Source: Sphingomonas sp. TZW2008 (GTDB lineage: Bacteria; Pseudomonadota; Alphaproteobacteria; Sphingomonadales; Sphingomonadaceae). From it: a DNA stretch of 64,000 nt. Position numbers and translations under genes: made by a program. The notes beneath the pieces were generated by a model. The model had not been told where the DNA came from, searched no databases, and saw nothing but the letters and a program-made list of their open reading frames with translations. Below, piece after piece: positions 16,863 to 25,172 of this stretch; position 1 is the stretch's first letter, and each line of letters opens with the position of its first letter. The stretch spans positions 1-64,000 of the forward strand of contig NZ_BDJB01000010.1 of assembly GCF_002117915.1 (NCBI RefSeq), in the 5' to 3' direction.

Positions 16863-17434
16863 GACGGCCGCACGTTAAGCGTGACGAGGCGCAGCGCGCC
16901 GTGCTCGAGCGTCAGCCGGGTCAGGCTGCCGGGATCGCAGGGTAGCGCGAACATCCGGTCGAACGACAGGCCGAGCGCGCGGACGACCAGCCCGCGGATG
17001 ATGTCACAGTGCGTGACGCAGAGCGTGGCGCGATCGTCGTCGGGCAGGGTGGCGAGAAACGCTGCCGCGCGGTCGACAGCCTCGGTCATCGTCTCCCCGC
17101 CGGGGCAGCGAAACCGATCGCGCTCGGCATTCCAGCGGTGCCAGGCGGGATCGCCGTCGAGCGCCTGAAACGATCGCCCCGCAAAGCGGCCGAAGTCGAT
17201 CTCGTCGAGCGCCGGGGTGATGCAGGCGTCGCCGCCGAGTGCCGCCGCCGTCTCGCGGCATCGCTGACGCGGGCTGGTGTGGACGGCGGCGAGCGGCGTG
17301 CGGGCGAGCATCGTTGCGGCGGCGCAGGCCTGAGCATGACCGGCAGCGTTTAGCGCGATTTCCGACCGCCCGCTCAAGACTCGGCCGACTTCGTCATGCG
17401 TGCCGTGCCGAAGGAGGATGATCTCATGCGCCAT
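16844..17434 (-). CDS. Histidine phosphatase (phosphoglycerate mutase-like)
   Basis: 196 aa. Catalytic LLRHGTHDE at the N-terminus (phosphohistidine), a second Arg in SPRQRCRETA, DEIDFGRFAGRSF, and the second catalytic His in CVTHCDIIRGL. This is a typical small branch-2-like histidine phosphatase that removes phosphate from sugar phosphates or similar small molecules. A strand partner is absent; it ends inside the tail of DUF6165 and is divergent from the epimerase operon. A role in dephosphorylating a sugar intermediate of the locus is a guess from position. Confidence 0.87.
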   Translation of the reverse strand: MAHEIILLRHGTHDEVGRVLSGRSEIALNAAGHAQACAAATMLARTPLAAVHTSPRQRCRETAAALGGDACITPALDEIDFGRFAGRSFQALDGDPAWHRWNAERDRFRCPGGETMTEAVDRAAAFLATLPDDDRATLCVTHCDIIRGLVVRALGLSFDRMFALPCDPGSLTRLTLEHGALRLVTLNVRPSQFADQ

Positions 17435-17499
17435 GCGAGCGGGGCCTTCTTAGCGACATCCGTTGAGGATGGTTGAATTGCGCTAACGTAATGAAGTTG

Positions 17500-17525
17500 G
17501 GAACAAAGCTTTAGAAGAAGATGTT
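17500..17525 (+). promoter_or_regulatory. EcfG-like promoter upstream of epimerase/glycosyltransferase operon
   Basis: GGAAC (17500-17504), 17 bp, TGTT (17522-17525): exact minus-35 and one mismatch in the minus-10 relative to GGAAC-N16/17-CGTT. It ends 86 bp before the TTG start, in a distinctly AT-rich gap that contrasts with the surrounding GC-rich genes. Confidence 0.5.
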
Positions 17526-17562
17526 CTTACCATAAGAGCTTAGTTAAGTATAAACCAGATTA

Positions 17563-17576
17563 TTGATTGAAATTAA
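17563..17576. promoter_or_regulatory. Fnr/FixK-like box upstream of the epimerase operon
   Basis: TTGAT-TGAA-ATTAA differs from the Fnr consensus TTGAT-N4-ATCAA at one base. It is centred ~43 bp downstream of the EcfG-like minus-10 and 36 bp before the start codon, where a bound regulator would more likely repress that promoter or serve another start site. Confidence 0.38.
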
Positions 17577-17611
17577 GTTCAGTAACTTGGTGGTTAGTCG
17601 GAGGGGTGGGA

Positions 17612-18727
17612 TTGTCCGAGCATATACTGATAACTGGTGGCGCTGGCTTCATCGGTCGGTTTGTTGCTGACGAACTGTTGCGGCGGGGCAACAAGATCAG
17701 GGTGCTCGACAGCTTGATCGAGCAGGTCCACGGCGAGACCGACGGCGCGCAGATGCTCAACGCCGAGGCCGAACTCGTCCGCGGCGACGTGCGCGACAAG
17801 GCGGCGGTGGCGCGTGCGCTCGACGGCATCGACAGCGTGATCCATCTCGCCGCCGAAGTCGGCGTCGGCCAGTCGATGTACGAGGTGGAGCGCTACACCT
17901 CGACCAACGACGTCGGCACCGCGGTACTGTTCGAGGCGCTGATCGACCATCCGGTGCGGCGCGTCGTCACTGCATCCTCGATGTCGATCTATGGCGAAGG
18001 GCTTTACCGCGACGCCGACGGCGAGCTGGTGCAGGACGCCGATCGCCCGGCGCTGCGCGACAATCAGGCGCAATGGGATCCCGTCGACGATCTCGGACGG
18101 CCGCTTGCGGCGGTGGCGACCCCCGAGTGGAAACGGCCCAACCTCGCCTCGATCTACGCGCTCAACAAATATGTGCAGGAGCGCACGACGCACATCATGA
18201 CCAAGCCGTACGGCATTGAGGGCGTGTGTCTGCGGCTGTTCAACGTCTACGGGCCGGGGCAGGCACTCTCCAATCCTTACACCGGCGTGCTGGCGATCTT
18301 CGCCTCGCGCCTGCTCAACGGCCAGCAGCCGATGATCTTCGAGGACGGCGAGCAGCGGCGCGACTTCGTCCACGTGTCCGACGTGGCGCGCGCGTTCGCG
18401 GATGCGCTGGTGCTGCCGCAGGCGGCGGGCGGCACGTTCAACATCGGATCGGGGCATCACCGCTCGGTCCGCGACGTCGCGGCGTCCTTGGCGGGCGCGA
18501 TGGGCAAGAACCAGATCCAACCGGAAATCGTCGGCAAGGCGCGGATCGGCGACATCCGCCACTGCTTCTGCGACACCACGCTCGCCGCTGACATGTTGGG
18601 CTTCCGCGCGACGCAGGACTTCGACCAGGGGCTGGCGGAACTTGCGGAATGGGTCGCGGTGCAGACCGCGCCCGATCGCGTGGCGCAAATGCGCGCCGAG
18701 CTCGAGGCGCGAGGGCTGGTGGCGTGA
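17612..18727 (+). CDS. NAD-dependent epimerase, dTDP-L-rhamnose 4-epimerase-like
   Basis: 371 aa from TTG 17612, supported by GGAGGGG 5 bp upstream and by the Rossmann motif ILITGGAGFIG starting four residues in. Extended SDR features: the Ser region VVTASSMSIYGEG and catalytic YALNKYVQE. The segments EQVHG, HLAAEVGVGQSMYEVERY and SMSIYGEGLYRDADG resemble dTDP-L-rhamnose 4-epimerases, which make dTDP-6-deoxy-L-talose. It is the first gene of a six-gene operon running to 25163 with 4-bp overlaps throughout. Sugar specificity is an inference; the extended-SDR call is firm. Confidence 0.88.
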   Translation: MSEHILITGGAGFIGRFVADELLRRGNKIRVLDSLIEQVHGETDGAQMLNAEAELVRGDVRDKAAVARALDGIDSVIHLAAEVGVGQSMYEVERYTSTNDVGTAVLFEALIDHPVRRVVTASSMSIYGEGLYRDADGELVQDADRPALRDNQAQWDPVDDLGRPLAAVATPEWKRPNLASIYALNKYVQERTTHIMTKPYGIEGVCLRLFNVYGPGQALSNPYTGVLAIFASRLLNGQQPMIFEDGEQRRDFVHVSDVARAFADALVLPQAAGGTFNIGSGHHRSVRDVAASLAGAMGKNQIQPEIVGKARIGDIRHCFCDTTLAADMLGFRATQDFDQGLAELAEWVAVQTAPDRVAQMRAELEARGLVA

Positions 18728-19788
18728 CCGGCGGCGACCAGCCGATCCTCGTCACCGGCGGCGCGGGCTTCATCGGATCGAACCTCGTCGATCGGCTGGC
18801 GGGCGAGGGGCATCGCGTGATCGCCTATGACGCGCTGTCGCGGCCGGGCGTCGCGGGCAATCTCGAATGGCTGCAGTCGCGCCACGGCGACCGGATTGAG
18901 CCGATCGTCGCCGACATCCGCGACGAGGCGCGGCTCGCCGACGCGGCGGTGCGCGCGGGCGCGGTGTTCCACCTTGCCGGCCAGGTCGCGGTGACGACCA
19001 GCCTCGTCGATCCGCGCGACGATTTTTCGGTCAACATCCTCGGCACGCTGCATCTGCTCGATGCGCTGCGCACGCGGAACCCCGAAGCCCCGCTGATCTT
19101 CGCGTCGACCAACAAGGTGTACGGCGATCTCGCCGATCTCGACTTCGAACGCGACGGCGATCGCTACGTGCCGTCCGATGCGGCGATACGCGCGCACGGC
19201 ATCGGCGAGGGTCGACCGCTCGATTTCCATACGCCCTACGGCTGCTCGAAGGGTGCGGCCGACCAATATGTGCTCGACTATGCGCGCAGCTACGGGCTGC
19301 GCACTGCGGTGCTGCGGATGAGCTGCATCTATGGGCAGCGGCAGATGGGCACCGAGGACCAGGGCTGGGTCGCGCACTTCCTGATCCGCGCGCTCGAAGG
19401 CAAGCCGATCACGCTTTATGGTGACGGGTGCCAAATGCGCGACATCCTCGATGTTGCCGACGCGGTCGATGCGTATCTCGCCGCATGGCATGCAATCGAT
19501 CGCGTTTCCGGTCGGGCGTTCAACCTGGGCGGCGGGGCGGACAATGCCGTCAGCCTGCGCCAGTTGCTGGCGCATATCGGCGATCTCCTCGGGCGCGGGA
19601 TCGACGTGACGTTCGAGGACTGGCGCGCGGGCGATCAGCGCTATTTCGTCGCCGATACGCGCGCCGCGCAGGCTGCACTCGGTCTAGGCGCGCGGCGAGA
19701 GTGGCGCGACGGCGTCGCGCGGCTGGCCCGGTGGCTGGCCGACGCACGCGGATTGGCGATCGCCGCGCCGCGCGAGGCGGCGGCGTGA
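18724..19788 (+). CDS. NAD-dependent epimerase, CDP-paratose 2-epimerase-like
   Basis: 354 aa from GTG 18724 (GTGA overlap with the previous stop). Rossmann TGGAGFIGSNL, the block FASTNKVYGDL in place of the usual SSxxVYG, catalytic YGCSKGAADQYV, and GCQMRDILDVADAVDAY. The STNKVYGD and TPYGCSKGAADQYVLDYAR blocks are typical of CDP-paratose/tyvelose 2-epimerases (RfbE type), which act on dideoxy sugars, and of related enzymes of other specificity. CDP-dideoxysugar synthesis genes are not seen in the window, so the actual substrate may differ. Confidence 0.85.
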   Translation: MTGGDQPILVTGGAGFIGSNLVDRLAGEGHRVIAYDALSRPGVAGNLEWLQSRHGDRIEPIVADIRDEARLADAAVRAGAVFHLAGQVAVTTSLVDPRDDFSVNILGTLHLLDALRTRNPEAPLIFASTNKVYGDLADLDFERDGDRYVPSDAAIRAHGIGEGRPLDFHTPYGCSKGAADQYVLDYARSYGLRTAVLRMSCIYGQRQMGTEDQGWVAHFLIRALEGKPITLYGDGCQMRDILDVADAVDAYLAAWHAIDRVSGRAFNLGGGADNAVSLRQLLAHIGDLLGRGIDVTFEDWRAGDQRYFVADTRAAQAALGLGARREWRDGVARLARWLADARGLAIAAPREAAA

Positions 19789-20891
19789 ACGCGCCGCTGC
19801 GACTGCTGATGACCGCCGACGCGCTCGGCGGCGTGTGGACCTATGCCGTCGATCTCGCGCGGGCGCTGCGCGGGCTCGACATCGAGACGGTGATCGCGGT
19901 GCTCGGGTCAGCGCCGGACGCGGCGCAGCGCCGGGCGGCGGGCGACCTGCGCATCGTCGATACCGGGCTGCCGCTCGACTGGCTGGCGGCGGACGCTGCC
20001 GCGGTACGCGCAGCGGCGCGATCACTCGCCGTGCTCGTCACCGCCGAAGACGTCGATCTGGTGCAGATCAACCAGCCCGCGCTCGCAGCCGAGCCGATGC
20101 CCGTTCCCGTCGTCGTGGCGGTGCACAGCTGCGTCGCGACATGGTGGGCGGCGGCAGGCGAGGGCGCGCCGCCGGCGGACTTTGCGTGGCAGACCGCACT
20201 TGTCGCCGAGGGCCTCGCGCGCGCCGCGGCCGTGGTGTGCCCGAGCGCGGCGTTCGCCGCGGACGTCGCGCGCGTTTATGACCTGCCGCAGGAGCCGCGC
20301 ATCGTCCACAACGGGCGCTCCCCGCTGATGCGTGCGCCGCAACCCGTGGCCGACGTCGCCTTCACCGCGGGGCGGCTGTGGGATCGCGGCAAGAACGTCG
20401 CCGTGCTCGACCGTGCAGCGGCGCTGCTGCCGGTGTCGTTGCGCGCCGCGGGGCCGCTGGTGGCGCCGCACGGCGAGCGCGTGACGCTGGCGCATGCCGA
20501 GGCGCTCGGATCGCTGGAAGAGGCGGCGCTCGCCGGCGAGCTTGCGCGGCGCCCCGTGTTCGCGTCGGCCGCGCGCTACGAGCCGTTCGGACTGGCGGTG
20601 CTCGAGGCGGCGCAGGCGGAGTGCGCGCTGGTCCTTGCCGACATCCCGACCTTTCGCGAACTGTGGGACGGTGCGGCGACCTTCGTGCCGTGCGACGATG
20701 CCGCGGGTTTCGCCGACGCGATTAAGGCGTTGCTCGAAGATCCGGTGCGGCGCGCGGGGGCAGGCGACGCCGCTGCACAGCGCGCCGCGCGCTACAGCGT
20801 CGCGACGATGGCACAGGGGATGGCGGCGATCTATCGCGCGGTGGGGGTGCCGGCGGACGCGGCGGCGATGGCGCCGCGGGTGGCGGCATGA
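19785..20891 (+). CDS. Glycosyltransferase family 4
   Basis: 368 aa from GTG 19785 (GTGA overlap). GT-B fold: the N-terminal block LLMTADALGGVWTYAVDLARAL is the acceptor-domain glycine loop; the C-terminal half has FTAGRLWDRGKNVAVLD and the donor-site motif ARYEPFGLAVLEAAQAECALV (the EX7E motif of retaining GT4 enzymes). A retaining transferase using a nucleotide sugar is expected. It lies between the two epimerase genes and the CgeB-like transferases, consistent with assembling one oligosaccharide. Confidence 0.9.
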   Translation: MNAPLRLLMTADALGGVWTYAVDLARALRGLDIETVIAVLGSAPDAAQRRAAGDLRIVDTGLPLDWLAADAAAVRAAARSLAVLVTAEDVDLVQINQPALAAEPMPVPVVVAVHSCVATWWAAAGEGAPPADFAWQTALVAEGLARAAAVVCPSAAFAADVARVYDLPQEPRIVHNGRSPLMRAPQPVADVAFTAGRLWDRGKNVAVLDRAAALLPVSLRAAGPLVAPHGERVTLAHAEALGSLEEAALAGELARRPVFASAARYEPFGLAVLEAAQAECALVLADIPTFRELWDGAATFVPCDDAAGFADAIKALLEDPVRRAGAGDAAAQRAARYSVATMAQGMAAIYRAVGVPADAAAMAPRVAA

Positions 20892-21997
20892 AAATCGCCT
20901 ATTTCACGCACAGCCTGGCGTCGTGCTGGAACCACGGCAATGCGCATTTTCTGCGCGGCGTGCTGAGTGCGCTGATCGCACGTGGGCATGACGTGCGTGT
21001 TCACGAGCCGGCGGGAAGCTGGAGCCTCGACAATTTGCTGCGCGATCACGGCGAGGCGGGGCTGGCGCCGTATCGCGCAAGCTATCCCGAACTCTCCTCA
21101 CACGTCTTCGCGCCGGCCGACGATCCCGCCGCACTGATCGACGACGCCGAACTCGTCATCGTCCACGAATGGAACGATCCGGCGCTGGTCGCGGCGATCG
21201 GCGCGGTTCGCACGCGGGGCGGGCGCTTCACGCTGTTGTTCCACGATACGCATCACCGCGCGGTGAGCGCGCCGCACGAGATGCAGGCGTTTGACCTTAC
21301 CGGCTACGACGGGGTGCTGGCGTTCGGCGAGACGCTGAGCGCGGTGTATCGCGGCTGGGGCTGGGGGAACCGCGTGTGGACGTGGCACGAGGCTGCCGAC
21401 GTTCGCCGCTTCCATCCGCCGGCAGAGGAGACCGCGCGCACTGGCTTGGTATGGATCGGCAACTGGGGCGACGGGGAGCGGACCGAGGAGCTCGAGACGT
21501 TCCTGTTCCGCCCAGCGCAGCGCGCCGCGCTGCCGCTCGACATCTACGGCGTGCGCTATCCCGACGCGGCGCGCGCGACGCTGGCGCGCTACGGCGTGCG
21601 GTATCACGGCTGGGCGGCGAACGCTGCGGCGCCGGGGATCTTCGCGCGGCATCTGGCGACGGTGCACGTCCCGCGCCGCTTCTACGCGACGATCCTGCCC
21701 GGCATTCCGACAATCCGCGTGTTCGAGGCGCTCGCCTGCGGCATCCCGCTGGTGTCCGCGCCGTGGGACGATGCCGAGGGGCTGTTCGCGCCCGGCGCCG
21801 ATTACCTGACCGCCGCGACCGGCGAGCAGATGACGGCGCAGCTGGTCGCGCTTGCCGCCGATCCCGCGCTGCGCGCGGCGCTCGCCGCGCACGGCCTGAA
21901 AACGATCCGCGCGCGCCACACCTGCGACCATCGCGCGGACGAATTGCTGCGCATCGTCGCTTCCCTGACCAAGCCTTCGCTGGAGACTGCCGCGTGA
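20888..21997 (+). CDS. CgeB-like glycosyltransferase (first of three)
   Basis: 369 aa, ATGA overlap with the GT4 gene. Begins KIAYFTHSLASCWNHGNAHFLRGVLSAL, a GT-B N-terminal block, and ends with IRVFEALACGIPLVSAPWDDAEGLF, the donor-site region of CgeB/GT1-like enzymes. CgeB was named from a Bacillus spore-crust glycosylation gene; in proteobacteria such proteins appear in surface-polysaccharide loci. This copy contains YDGVLAFGETLSAVYRGWGW, where the nucleotide-binding half begins. Donor and acceptor unknown. Confidence 0.85.
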   Translation: MKIAYFTHSLASCWNHGNAHFLRGVLSALIARGHDVRVHEPAGSWSLDNLLRDHGEAGLAPYRASYPELSSHVFAPADDPAALIDDAELVIVHEWNDPALVAAIGAVRTRGGRFTLLFHDTHHRAVSAPHEMQAFDLTGYDGVLAFGETLSAVYRGWGWGNRVWTWHEAADVRRFHPPAEETARTGLVWIGNWGDGERTEELETFLFRPAQRAALPLDIYGVRYPDAARATLARYGVRYHGWAANAAAPGIFARHLATVHVPRRFYATILPGIPTIRVFEALACGIPLVSAPWDDAEGLFAPGADYLTAATGEQMTAQLVALAADPALRAALAAHGLKTIRARHTCDHRADELLRIVASLTKPSLETAA

Positions 21998-23082
21998 AGA
22001 TCGCCTTCTACGGCTCGAGCCTCGTATCGTCCTACTGGAACGGCGCGGCGACCTATTACCGTGGCATCCTCGGCGATCTCGCGCGGCGCGGATGGGACAT
22101 CACCTTCTACGAGCCCGACGCGTTCGACCGGCAGCAGCATCGTGATATCGACGCGCCCGACTGGTGCCGCTCGGTCGTCTATCCGGCGACCGACGCAGGG
22201 CTGCAGTCGGTGCTGGCCGAGGCGCCGGCCGCCGACGTCGTCGTCAAGGCGAACGGCGTCGGCGTATACGACCGAGAGCTGCTCGAAGGCGTCGTGGCAG
22301 GTGCACGGCCTGGCGCGTTGAAGCTGTTCTGGGACGTCGATGCCGCCGCGACGCTCGACGAGATGCGCGGCGATGCGACACATCCCGTGCTCGCCGCGCT
22401 TCCCGATCTGGATCTGGTGCTTACCTACGGTGGCGGTCCGCCGGTGATCGATGCGTACGAGCAATTCGGCGCGGCGGCGTGCATCCCCGTCTACAACGCG
22501 CTCGATCCGGCGACGCACCATCCGGTGCCCAGCGACCCGCGTTTCGCGTGCGATCTCGCCTTCCTCGGCAACCGGCTGCCCGACCGCGAGGCGCGGGTCG
22601 AGGAGTTCTTCCTGCGCCCCGCCGCGTCGCTGCCCGATCGCGCGTTCCTGATCGGCGGCAATGGCTGGGAAACGAAGGCGATGCCGGCGAACGTTCGGCA
22701 TCGCGGACACGTCTACACCGTCGAGCACAATGCCTTCAACGCGAGCCCGCTGGCGGTGCTCAACGTCGCGCGCGATTCGATGGCGAACGTCGGCTTCTCG
22801 CCGGCGACGCGGGTGTTCGAGGCGGCGGGGGCGGCGGCTTGCCTCATCACCGATGCATGGGAGGGGATTGAGCAGTTCCTCACCCCCAACACCGAAGTGC
22901 TGGTCGCGCGCGACGGGCAGGACGTCGCCGAGCATCTCGCCGCGCTGACGCCCGAGCGGGCGAAGGCAATCGGCGCGGCGGCGCTGGCACGCGTCAGCCG
23001 AGAGCATACGTACCGGCTGCGTGGCGCGCAGGTCGACGCGCTGCTGCGCGATCGCATGGCGCAGCGGGCGGAGGCGGCATGA
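21994..23082 (+). CDS. CgeB-like glycosyltransferase (second of three)
   Basis: 362 aa from GTG 21994, overlapping the previous stop as GTGA; the open frame that runs further upstream overlays the preceding gene and is not its true start. N-terminal KIAFYGSSLVSSYWNGAATYYRGIL, middle LKLFWDVDAAATLDEM, and the donor-site block TRVFEAAGAAACLITDAWEG. Clearly paralogous to its two neighbours by order of motifs, with the C-terminal lobe best conserved. Confidence 0.85.
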   Translation: MKIAFYGSSLVSSYWNGAATYYRGILGDLARRGWDITFYEPDAFDRQQHRDIDAPDWCRSVVYPATDAGLQSVLAEAPAADVVVKANGVGVYDRELLEGVVAGARPGALKLFWDVDAAATLDEMRGDATHPVLAALPDLDLVLTYGGGPPVIDAYEQFGAAACIPVYNALDPATHHPVPSDPRFACDLAFLGNRLPDREARVEEFFLRPAASLPDRAFLIGGNGWETKAMPANVRHRGHVYTVEHNAFNASPLAVLNVARDSMANVGFSPATRVFEAAGAAACLITDAWEGIEQFLTPNTEVLVARDGQDVAEHLAALTPERAKAIGAAALARVSREHTYRLRGAQVDALLRDRMAQRAEAA

Positions 23083-25163
23083 AGCTCGTCGTCCTTGGCC
23101 TGTCGCTGTCGTCGTCGTGGGGCAATGGGCATGCGACCACGTTCCGTGCATTGCTGCGCGCCTTTGCCGCGCGCGGACACGACGTGCTGTTCCTCGAGCG
23201 CGACGTGCCCTGGTATGCGGCGCATCGCGACCTGCCCGATCCCGATTTCTGCCGGCTCGCCTATTATGCCGACCTTACCGATCTCGAACGCTGGCGCGGC
23301 GAGATCGCGGCGGCGAATGCGGTGATCGTCGGCTCGTACGTGCCCGATGGTGTCGCGGTGGCGCAGCGGGTGCAGGAATGGGCGGCAGGCACCACCGCCT
23401 TTTACGACATTGATACGCCGGTGACGCTCGCCAAGCTGGCGCGCGGCGACTTCGAATATCTGTCGCCCGACGTCATCCCGGGTTTCGACGTGTATCTGTC
23501 GTTCACCGGCGGGCCGACGCTGCAGCGGATCGAGCAGGACTACGCCGCGCCGGCGGCACGCGCGCTCTACTGCTCGGTCGACGCGGACGCCTATGCCCCA
23601 ACCGGCGCGGCGAAGCGCTGGGACCTGTCGTACCTCGGCACCTACAGCCCCGATCGCCAGCCGACGCTCGAGCGGCTGCTGATCGAGCCCGCGCGGCGCT
23701 GCCCCGAACGCCGCTTCGTCGTCGCGGGGCCGCAATATCCCGACGATATCGATTGGCCAGCCAACGTCGAGCGGATCGAGCATCTGCCGCCCGCCGAGCA
23801 CGCCGCCTTCTACTCGGCGTCGCGCTTCACGCTCAACGTAACGCGCGCGGACATGATCGCCGCGGGCTGGTCGCCATCGGTGCGGCTGTTCGAGGCGGCG
23901 GCGTGCGGCACGCCGATCATCTCGGATCGGTGGGACGGGATCGATGAGCTGTTCGCACCCGGCGAAGCGATCCTGCTGGCCGACGAGGCTGGCGACGTGA
24001 TCGCCGCGCTGGCGCGCGACGCTGATGCCATCGGCCGCGCGGCGCAGGCGGTGGTGCTCGGCGGTCATACCGCGCGCCACCGCGCGGCCGAGCTCGAAAC
24101 CTACCTTCGGGAAGCGGAAGGCCGCCCCGACACGCACGAAATCAAGCAATCAGGAGGGACAAGGATGGGCCGTGATCAAGGCGTCGCGCTGGTCGCGGGC
24201 GGGGCGGGCTTCATCGGCTCGCACCTGTGCCGCGCGCTGACCGAGCGGGGGCACGAGGTGATCTGCCTCGACAATCTGCAGACGGCGCGGCCATCCAACC
24301 TGCGGCTGCTGGAGGAGATGCCGGGCGTGCGCTTCATCGAGGCGGATGTCATCAATCCGCTGCCCGATGACGTGCTGGCGCAGGCGGCGCGGATCACGCG
24401 GGTGTACAATCTCGCCTGTGCCGCGTCGCCGCCGCAATATCAGGCCGATCCCGAGCATACGATGCTGACCAACGTCGTTGGCACGCATCACCTGCTGCGG
24501 CTTGCCGAGAAGGCCGGCGCGCGCTTCCTGCTGACGTCGACCAGCGAGGTCTACGGCGATCCCGAAATGCATCCGCAGCGCGAGGATTATCGCGGCTGGG
24601 TGAGCTGCACCGGGCCGCGTGCCTGCTACGACGAGGGCAAGCGCGCGGCGGAGGCGATGACGTTCGACTATGCGCGGATGCAGCGCGCCGATGTGCGCGT
24701 CGCGCGGATCTTCAACACCTACGGGCCACAGATGCAGCCCGACGACGGACGTGTCGTCTCGAACCTGGTGTGCCAGGCGCTGACCGGCGCGCCGATCACG
24801 ATCCACGGCGACGGATCGCAGACGCGCAGCTTCTGCTACGTATCCGACATGGTTGACGGGCTGATCCGGCTGATGGAGGCCGATTGCAACCCGATGGAAC
24901 CGGTGAACCTCGGCAACCCGACCGAGCTGACCGTCAACGAACTGCTCGAGATGGTGGTAGCGTTGACGGGCACGGCGCCCAAGGTCGACTATCTGCCGCT
25001 GCCGGTCGACGATCCGCGGCGCCGCAAGCCTGATATTTCGCGCGCAACGGCGCTGTTCGGCTGGGCACCGCGCGTCTCGATCCGCGAGGGACTAGCGATG
25101 ACGTGCCGCTGGTTCAGCGAGGAGGTCGGCGCCGCGGCGCTGACGGCGCGGGTCGCCGCCTGA
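23079..25163 (+). CDS. Fusion: CgeB-like glycosyltransferase + UDP-glucuronate decarboxylase-like epimerase
   Basis: 694 aa, ATGA overlap with the previous gene. Residues 1-~345 are the third CgeB-like transferase (LGLSLSSSWGNGHATTFRALL; FYDIDTPVTLAKL; VRLFEAAACGTPIISDRWDG). Residues ~363-690 are an extended SDR: AGGAGFIGSHLC, LACAASPPQYQADP, STSEVYGDPEMHPQ, the active-site CYDEGKRAAEA, and RIFNTYGPQM, all typical of UDP-glucuronate decarboxylase (UDP-xylose synthase). No stop codon separates them, yet AGGAGG (24152-24157) precedes an in-frame ATG at 24165, exactly where the SDR domain begins. So the epimerase may also be made separately. It ends the six-gene operon. Confidence 0.9.
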   Translation: MKLVVLGLSLSSSWGNGHATTFRALLRAFAARGHDVLFLERDVPWYAAHRDLPDPDFCRLAYYADLTDLERWRGEIAAANAVIVGSYVPDGVAVAQRVQEWAAGTTAFYDIDTPVTLAKLARGDFEYLSPDVIPGFDVYLSFTGGPTLQRIEQDYAAPAARALYCSVDADAYAPTGAAKRWDLSYLGTYSPDRQPTLERLLIEPARRCPERRFVVAGPQYPDDIDWPANVERIEHLPPAEHAAFYSASRFTLNVTRADMIAAGWSPSVRLFEAAACGTPIISDRWDGIDELFAPGEAILLADEAGDVIAALARDADAIGRAAQAVVLGGHTARHRAAELETYLREAEGRPDTHEIKQSGGTRMGRDQGVALVAGGAGFIGSHLCRALTERGHEVICLDNLQTARPSNLRLLEEMPGVRFIEADVINPLPDDVLAQAARITRVYNLACAASPPQYQADPEHTMLTNVVGTHHLLRLAEKAGARFLLTSTSEVYGDPEMHPQREDYRGWVSCTGPRACYDEGKRAAEAMTFDYARMQRADVRVARIFNTYGPQMQPDDGRVVSNLVCQALTGAPITIHGDGSQTRSFCYVSDMVDGLIRLMEADCNPMEPVNLGNPTELTVNELLEMVVALTGTAPKVDYLPLPVDDPRRRKPDISRATALFGWAPRVSIREGLAMTCRWFSEEVGAAALTARVAA
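24152..24167 (+). promoter_or_regulatory. Internal ribosome-binding site and start codon inside the fusion gene
   Basis: AGGAGG at 24152-24157, 7-bp spacer, ATG at 24165-24167, in frame with the surrounding gene (codon 363) and immediately before the SDR Rossmann motif. It looks like the preserved start of a once separate epimerase gene. Confidence 0.6.
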
Positions 25164-25172
25164 GGCGCCGCG

